Below the pieces are notes generated by a model. The model did no database searches. It was given only the letters and a program-made list of their open reading frames with translations, and was not told where the DNA came from. The translations under genes and the position numbers were made by a program. Of a stretch of 64,000 nt of DNA, positions 22,401 through 31,400 are shown in pieces. Each line of letters starts with the position of its first letter. Positions within the stretch are counted from its first letter, which is position 1. Origin of the DNA: Lepidostoma basale (Eukaryota; Arthropoda; Insecta; Trichoptera; Lepidostomatidae); contig JAHDVF020000753.1 of NCBI GenBank assembly GCA_022606425.2, positions 62,001 through 126,000 of the forward strand. The letters are read 5' to 3'.

Positions 22401-25400
22401 AGTGTGGCGATCCATCCTGTCTGCCTACCCCTCCGGGGAAATGGCGTGATGGTTAGTTAGTTAGTTAGTTAGTTACGAGTATATCTACCATAAAAGGTTC
22501 ACGTGTGTTTATTGTTTCTTGAACAATAATGTAAATATCCATATTCAGCAATTAATATGAATGAATTATGTTTTTTTAGATTATTGTTATGATTATTTTG
22601 ATGACTAATATTTTAAGTGTGCCGTTTTTTAAAATCAATTACTCCAAGGGCGCACTAGAAAAAGACTGACCAGTCTTTAGACGTTTCATAAATCATTATC
22701 TGATGTTTTATAATAGTTTATGGGAATGACACGTTTCGCGTATCTAAAGCATTATCAATTGTTTTAATAAAGTCTTTGATAATGCCTTGGACAGACGAAA
22801 CATGTCATTCCCATAAAATATAATGAAACTTCTAGAAAACAGACGTTCATTCGTATTAGTTACGTGTGTAGGTACAAACCTAAATGTAAAGCGTAATATT
22901 TGGTCACAGCCGTAAATAAGAATCCAGCTTATTGCTAGACCTTTCCGAGGGTTTTTATTGCGGTTAAAATTTATCTCTGCAAAGTTAACGTTCTCATATG
23001 CCACGCAATCTTCGTCGGCCCCTGGACCCGTTCCGCGCCATTTCTGCCCGCCGCGCGCCGGACAGGGAGGGGAATGCAAGAGACATTTTCTCCTAGAGGT
23101 TTTTAAATGTAGCACCACTTTAATCATTTCGTTGTTACCAATAATTTAAAAACATAACACCTTTACATTGGTTGTTACAAATACTTTTTAGAGTCGTTTT
23201 CCGCACTGGTCGCTCCAACATGTATCCGATTATCAGTGTCTCTGGTAATTTCATTTTATTTCTTCCAGTACCTACCTAGATGCTCGAAAGATTCAACTCT
23301 TTTCTCACTACGATTGACTTTAGTCAGATTAATAAGTCATGCGCATCAGGATCTCGAATGTAAGCTAACTAACTAACTAACCATCACGCCGTCTCCCCGA
23401 AGGAGTAGGAAGAAAGAATAGACCGCCACACTGTTCTTTCTGGCATAAAACATTCATACATCGTGTCATGCACGCACTTCGATTTCTCCGACTCCTCACA
23501 TGGCCGACATTTAATATCCCCCTCCACTTTTTCACTCGTCATTTAGTATATAAGTAATAACTCAATATCATTTAACTGAAAATTTATACACCGAAGAAGG
23601 GAAGTTTGTGCCCAGAGACATGTTTGTGAAAAGTGCAAAAAAGTGTTTTGATAATACAATGTTTCCAAAATGTTATTCAAATGAAATATCTGATTGATTT
23701 GATCGTGCCACGTCTTTCCTCTCTTTCTTGTTCCGTTTACATCGTCAACATATACTTTCATCGCCATTCTTTCTTCATTCATTCTTTTCATGTGTCCAAA
23801 GCATCTTATTGGCACTTTCATTATTTTGTTCACAACACTTTCATTCGAACTGCATTCACTTCTTATATTGTAATTACATTTTACACTCTATTCGCATACA
23901 GATTTACAACACATCCGTCTAAGAGTTCTCATTTCTACTATATTAATTCTACTCTCATCCTTCTTTTGCCAGTTCCGTACTTCACTACAATATAACTCTA
24001 GTGTATCTTTTCTGATTATTTGATATTCGAGGAAGATACTAATATAAAAAATAATTCTATAATGATTTGGGTTGTAAGTAACTATCATTTTAAATGTGTC
24101 ATTTTATTCAAATTTAACATTTAATTTTAGATAAACTTAAGGCGTTAACGCCGTGAAATTCCATAATGACGAATTTTATGAGATTAAAACACTGTTTTTT
24201 CCACTTTGGAGTTTATTTTTCTCGGCATGTTTCGAAGGCTTACACCTTTATCATCGGGAGAACGATATAAACGAGTTAGAATTCATAAAAAAATGTGATT
24301 AACATTTGTTTAGCCAACTTCCCAAGAGAGGGCAGCCTGATTACACGAACAGCCCAAAGGTCTAAAAGGAGAAGAAGAAGATAATTAACTAACTAACTAA
24401 CTAACCATCCATCACGCCGTCTCCCCGAAGGGGTAGGCAGAAAGAATGGACTGCCACACTTTTCTTTCCTGACATATTTCTCTCGCTTCTTCAACATTCA
24501 TACATCGCGTCATGCACGCGCGTCGATTTCTCTGACTCCTCACATGGCCGACATTCAATATTTGATTTATTTGATCGTGCCACGTTTTCCTCGGTCTTCC
24601 TCTATTTCTGGTTCCATTTACATCGTTAACATATTTTTTTTTACCATTCTTTCTTCATTCATTCTTTCCATATGTCCAAACCATCTTAATGATCCTTTCA
24701 TTATTTTGTTCATGACACCATCATTCGCACCGCATTCACTTCTTATATTTTCATTCGACCATACACAGAGTATCCACACATTCGTCTAAGAGATCTCATT
24801 TCTACTGCATTTATTCTACTTTCATTTACTTTTTAACTACAAGTTAAGGTTACGCGTTGAACTACAAGTCCTGGTGAATTGTATGTATGAGGTATGCATG
24901 CGAAATGATCTGATGATGAATGTTAATAAGTCCAAGGTAATGATTTTTGAAAAAGAAGAAAAGAAGGTAGTATGTTTACATGAGATGGGCGAGTGGAGAG
25001 TGATATTGAAATAAGAGTTGGGGCAGGCAACAAAGTGAATGGTGCACTTAAAGTTGTCATCGCAAACAAAAACCTATCCAAAAAAGAAGATTATTAAAAT
25101 TGGTAGATTCATAGGAGGTGTGCTCAGTGCATCTCACACTTCACACAGCGGGGTAGGTACCACGCAATAAGAGTAAAGAAATGTTGTATGTGTGATTTTG
25201 TTCTCTCGCGCTCATTAGGCGTCCGATAGAGTTTTATTGATTGGACAAAATAAATTATGCTCTTTACGAGCAGGAGAGCGCCGCGTCTCGCGGTAAAAGA
25301 AGATTGCCATTTGTATTTTATAGGTGTGTTTTATCGTTAATTTTACGAGGCACCTAGAAAGGCCGTAAAATATTATTATAGACAGTCGCTGGTCGGCGGA

Positions 25401-28400
25401 CCGCGGGACGTAAAACGGATCCGGGAAACAAGAACTGGCAATCATACGTGGAAGCGCACGGCGAGAGACAATGACTCTCTTGGATCACGATTCCTTAGAA
25501 ATACGTCGATACCCCCTGGCCTACACATAAAAACATGATAAAACGAACCTTTTGTAACCTATTTTTATGTGATTGTACAGAGATGAAACCCATTTTATTG
25601 TCGGGCAGAGAAAAATCGTCCCCAAATTCGGAGAAAACCAAGTTAAACGCGCCCATCAGAGTGGCCGTAAATGCCAAAGAGAGAAAATTAATTTATCTAA
25701 AAGTTACACTTTAACCACATGAGCGCTTACTCAAATATTACGTTACCTGTATGTACGCGTGGCGGGTTTCAGTAAATAACATTTGCCGTCATCAATTTTT
25801 TTTTTGTTTTATGTTGATTGACACTACACATTTATATTAATCACCACATGGAAATAATGGGGAAATAATTATTTCTTTGGAGTACGAAATCAAGGAAGAC
25901 TGAAGACTTAATAAAACATTACTTCACTCAGAATAAATGCAATAGAAATGAGATCTCTAAGACGAATGAGTGACAAATGCAAGTATAATAAGTGAATGTG
26001 GTGCGAATGAAAGTGTTTTGAACAAGATAAGGAAAGGGTCATTAAGATGGTTTGGACACATGGAAAGAATGAGTGAAGACAGAATGGTAAAGAAGGTATA
26101 TGTAAACGGCGTGAACGGAGCTAGAAGTAGAGGAAGGCCGAGGAAAACGTGGCACGATCAAATCAATCAAATATTGAATGTCGGTCACGTGAGGAGTCGG
26201 ATAAATCGACGTGCGTGCATGACACGATGTATGAATGTAGAGGAATTAAGAGAAGTATGTCAGGACAGAACAGTGTGGCGTTCCATTCTTTCTACCTACC
26301 CCTCCGGGGAGACGGCGTGATGGTTAGTTAGTTAGTTAGTTTAACTCAATTTTACGTTTATTAATTCTGATATCCCTACACCAGCCATGAAAATTTTCTT
26401 ACTTTGTATATTGGTTTAATTATCAAATTATTCAGTATCTAGATTGAAGTGTAATATGTAGGCACCAATGAATATCGTTATACGAGTATGTTTATCTTCC
26501 CGCATGTATTTTGAAATAAGAACTTCTTCATCACGCTCGGTGTTGCAAGCCACGATATTTAACCCGAATGAGTAGGTGCCTACCACCTACCACCTACCAC
26601 CTAATCCCAGCGGGTAGGTACCTGGATCCCACATACTTGAACAAGGCGTTCGCTATTTGCACCCCGCATTCCTGATATAATCGGCACTGAACGAACGCAT
26701 GCGTGAGGTGAGGGGTGGCTGCCCGAAATTGTTTAACAAGATTAGAGAGAGCATTAGTGTGAAATGTCGAAGCCAGAAAATGGTCGAAATAAAATGAAAT
26801 ATTAATAATAATAACCATCACAGGGAAGATTTACAATAGAGATTCACCACCAAAAAATTCACCACCGCTCGCCACCAACAGGATGCGAGTACCAGCATTT
26901 TTATTTAAGCTGCGACCTTCCAAAATCTGAGCAGTTACTCTCGATTTCTATCATTAGAGGTTTTCGAATTGTCTGTTCTAAAGCTTCTTCTGTTGATCTT
27001 CTTTTGATTTTATTTATTCTAAGACACTGACTTGAAATCAAAATTAGAAAGAAAAAAATCACAATATGTATTACTTCTATACAATGTATTAATGTAGAGA
27101 ACGCGAGAGAAGTACGACAGGAAAAAACAATTTGCCCATCGCTTATGGTTAGTTAGTTAATTTGTATTTATATAGAATAGAATCAGTGTCTTTCATTTCT
27201 CAAATTAAATAAAGATTTTTTTTTCTGCTAGTATAGAAGTTATTCATGCATCGAAAGTTGTGTAAAACCTTGGAGAGTCCACCAACGTTAAAACACCTTA
27301 ATGAATTCACGATCACCTCTGTTATTCATTTAGGTACACAATGTGACTACAATATATTACAGAGATAAATCTCATTTCTGAAATAAACCAATTATGCCCC
27401 TTCCGACAAAACCCTTCCTCCACATTCGCCCGAGTTATTTATCAAGATTTTGTGCTAAGCCCCGAATCGGTGAACTGCCAAAAAGATGGGGGTTATATTC
27501 ATAAGAATGCCACTGCATTGCAACCAGATGTTTCCTTCTGCGGATTGGTTTACATTTGAGTTGTAATTTTCTAGCGTTTGACAGATTTACACTCTGAGTT
27601 ATCTGTAGAGCAGCTAATGTGTTTTCAGCGTGTTTAAATGTTGCACGTGGTTTTGGCGTTCATTATTTATTCGTAGCAAAATAAACAAGCGCAGTGTTTC
27701 TGTCACCATGTACGACTATGCATCTTCTATCGAAATTTGTGTACCCATGGGAGCTACGAGTATATAGCTCTTTCCGTACTATTCCCACGACTTTATTTAT
27801 CGTGATATCTAATTTCAGATATGTTTGAAATTCTTGTTTTATTTTATTTATTGTTTCTTGAACAATTATGTAAAACTCTTAAATTATGAATACGAATGAA
27901 AACATATGTTTTCAAGAAGTTTTATTATATTTTATGCATCACGGAGGTAGGACAGAACAAGAAGAAGAAGAATATATAAAAGATCTTCACTGGCTCAAGT
28001 GTCCTGAAAGAATCCAGTATAAACTATGCTGGACGGTTTTTAAAGCGCTTCACGGAATGGCACCAGCCTATATATCTGAACTTTGTGTTGCTGATAGCCC
28101 TAACTTGCGGCAATCTACGCTTCGATCAGCAAACTCCTCGGCAATAGGCAGATTAGTTGAGCCAAAGCGCAACTCACGGACAAATTTCGGAGATCGGGCT
28201 TACGTAGTGACAGGTCCGGCCGCCTGAAATATGCTCCCTGCACGCTTCAGATGCATTGACAATCTGACTGATTTTGCATAAACCCACCTTTTCAAGATAT
28301 CGCATAAAATATAAACAAATATTATCTGATTTCTGGTGTCAGATACAGCTCTTATGACTAAACTCATTGTCAAAGCGCCCTTGAAGTGAGTTAAGAAAAC

Positions 28401-28421
28401 GGCGCTATACAAATTAGCCTA

Positions 28422-28460
<39 letters not shown>

Positions 28461-31400
28461 GAGAAAAATACCACCTCCTTCGACTGATATTAATGGGTAA
28501 AGTGGAGGGACGTCGGGGAGTTGGTAGAAGGCAGCTGTCCTGGCTGCGGAACATCAAAGAGTGGACAGGAATAACAAGAGTTCAGAACCTGTTCCAAGTG
28601 GCGCAGGATAGAGATGCCTTTGCCGCAGTGATCGCCAACGTTGGGGGGACCTGACACGGCACCGAAAGAAGAAAGAAGATTATTATTACAATATAAGATC
28701 ACTTTTACGGTCGCTCGTCTTCGATACAACCCCTGTCTTCATCAGGGTGATCATTGAAGCGATTACGTTTTTGTAAAACATTATTTATATTATAAATATT
28801 ATATTAGTATCGCAAGGGGTGGTTTAATAAGTTTACGTGTTTGTTTACTTACGAAGTGATTATTGGAAATATTTCCGAAATCGGGTTATTAGTTAAGTTA
28901 GGAAATTTGGTAATACTGGTTACCATTAATACAAACACACCATTCAGGACAATGTAAAATAGATTGTTACATTATTGCGCCGCACACTTGATCCCTTGAA
29001 CTCTGATCAAACTTATCGGTGCTTATGTAGGCCGTTATTGTCCAAATAACATTGTTCCCCAGTCTGGAGTGTGCCGCATCCATGACTGTAATTTGCACGT
29101 TAATCTATTAATTGCCCTCCTACAAATATGCGCGACTCGGTCCACGCGCGATGTGAAATATTCATGGATCCTCTACCCTTGTTGATGTTGTAATAAATAC
29201 GGAAATCCCCGTATTTATTCAAGCTATTAATTCGAAAACTGTTGGTATCTGGCATTACCACGCTAAAACTTTAAGTACGTACCTACAAAAGTGAACCTCG
29301 GCATAGGTTATCATACAGTCAGTGGTGGCTGATGTTTTAATTGTGAATTAAAATAACAATGTTATCTCAAAATAACGTCAACGTCGTCATTGTTAAATTT
29401 TATCATCTCAAATAATAATGAAATAAAACGATGTTTTTTAACTACTTCCACTTTTGTCTATATTTCGACAGCGACCGGTTTCGCCAGGCTCGCTGGTATC
29501 GACAGACTGGTGACACTGTCGCAAACCGAGTCCTTTATATACATACAGATCAAGGGTGGTAAACATGATTCTATAATATACAAAAATAATCTTCAAATAT
29601 TTATGTAAAATTTACTGAATTTAAATATTGGTATTACAGGTATTCAAGAAGATTCATATTCAATACAATGAATTTTAAATTTTATTATAGCTTACATATT
29701 TATATATAAAGTTTGAAAAAATGGTACTTTCGTTTTTATTATTACTGAATTTAAATATAATAGGTGTATAACTGTCGCTGTCGAAATTAAGACAAAAATG
29801 GAAGTAGTTAAGAAACATCGTTTTATTTAATTATTATTTAAAATGAACTTCCATCAAGAGATTTCAGTAAAATCATTTGATTTTATAATCTCGTTATATC
29901 ATTGATAATTTGTATTACTGTGGCGTTATTCCGTAAAAACTGCATTCTTCAGGAATTGTATTAGATGTCGTTTTTTGACGTCTGCCTTTCTCAAATTTTT
30001 TTTGTAGTTATTTATTTATTATTATGATTAATTTTTAATTCGGTGAATTTAATTCAATCAGATATAGAAAGAATTATGTGTTAATGAATATCATCGTAAA
30101 AATACTAATAAACGACAAAAGTTCGCAATTTTTTAAAACAGTTTTAAAGGCTACAAATAGAACAGACATTAATCATGTAAACATGATTACTGCGTCAATA
30201 ACCAACTTCAAAATTTAGATTATTTTGAAGGCGGTTATTGAAGATGGTGATCATGTAAATAGCAATATTTATCTAAACTGCTTAACTGCAGGCAGACTCT
30301 TATGTGTCTTTGTGGACCAGTTATAATTTTTTCTGGTTCACAATATACGACAAGTGTAACCAAATCAACGCAACATCTTGTTTAAAACCTCTAATTATAA
30401 GTCCACAATACCACAATGAAGCCTCGCAAATTTCTTTTAGTTGTTTTTATTTAGCGCAATATTCAATGAGGTTGAAAGTTTAAATTTTATACTTTAAATC
30501 AAATTTAAACAATGGAATTTCGCTGCCACTGCTGGATGCAACCATTTAGATAAAACTATCGCTGGGCAACTACTTTTAGAAATTTATGTTGTAGGCTTAG
30601 GACAGGACTTACTGCCGATGGGGATCAGGAGGGGAGAAGTTATCCGGATTGCAATGTTTGGTGAACGCACTAAATACCTCCGCCTACCTAACGCTCTGTG
30701 TACACGAAGAGGGATACTCATGCACGCGAAATACAATATTAAGTCAACCCTCACCAAGACTTGGCGTGTGAGGACTCATGTTAACTGGATCCCCAATTGA
30801 ATGGTACTTCCAGAAAGGGAGTTATTCCGCATTGCATTCTAGTTAGACATTTTGGTTGTGATTCATGATTTTTTAACCTAGATATGCTTCAATGAAAAAT
30901 ATCTTCATCTTCAGAAATTAATGTAAATTATTCAAGTGCATTCCTAAGACGAATCTCACTATCGTAAAATAAAGAGTAAAACATAGATTTACAGTTTGAT
31001 TATTTATACGGGGCAAATAATCAATCTATGGCGTTGTATTAATCATTTGAATAATTGTTTCGGGACACAGAAGCCCTTCTTCAGTGTAGAAGTTTTAACA
31101 ATAAAATGAGAAAATCGAATCGAGAGAATCGAAAAAATGAAAAAAGGGGGAGGGAGGAAAAACTTACTTGTTAGTTAGAATGATGGGAAACGGAACAAAT
31201 CTATTATTGTCTTGAAGTTTATTTGATTGTTTATAATATCATATGTTTTGTATTTTTAATGGCTTTTTTAATTTCTAAAATTTAAAGTAAAAAGTGCAAT
31301 GAAAATACAACTAACTAACCGCCGTCTCCTCGAAGTGGTAGGCAGAAAGAATGGACCGCCACACTGTTCTATTCTGACATACATTCTCGGTTCCTCTACA

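Noticed and set aside
22450..22476. (TTAG)n tracts as telomere-type repeats
   Set aside because: The unit is 4 bp, not the insect TTAGG, and always sits at LINE or SINE 3' ends.
23362..24405. Regularly spaced CTAA repeats as a CRISPR-like array
   Set aside because: These are LINE tails in a eukaryotic genome. There are no unique spacers of constant size.
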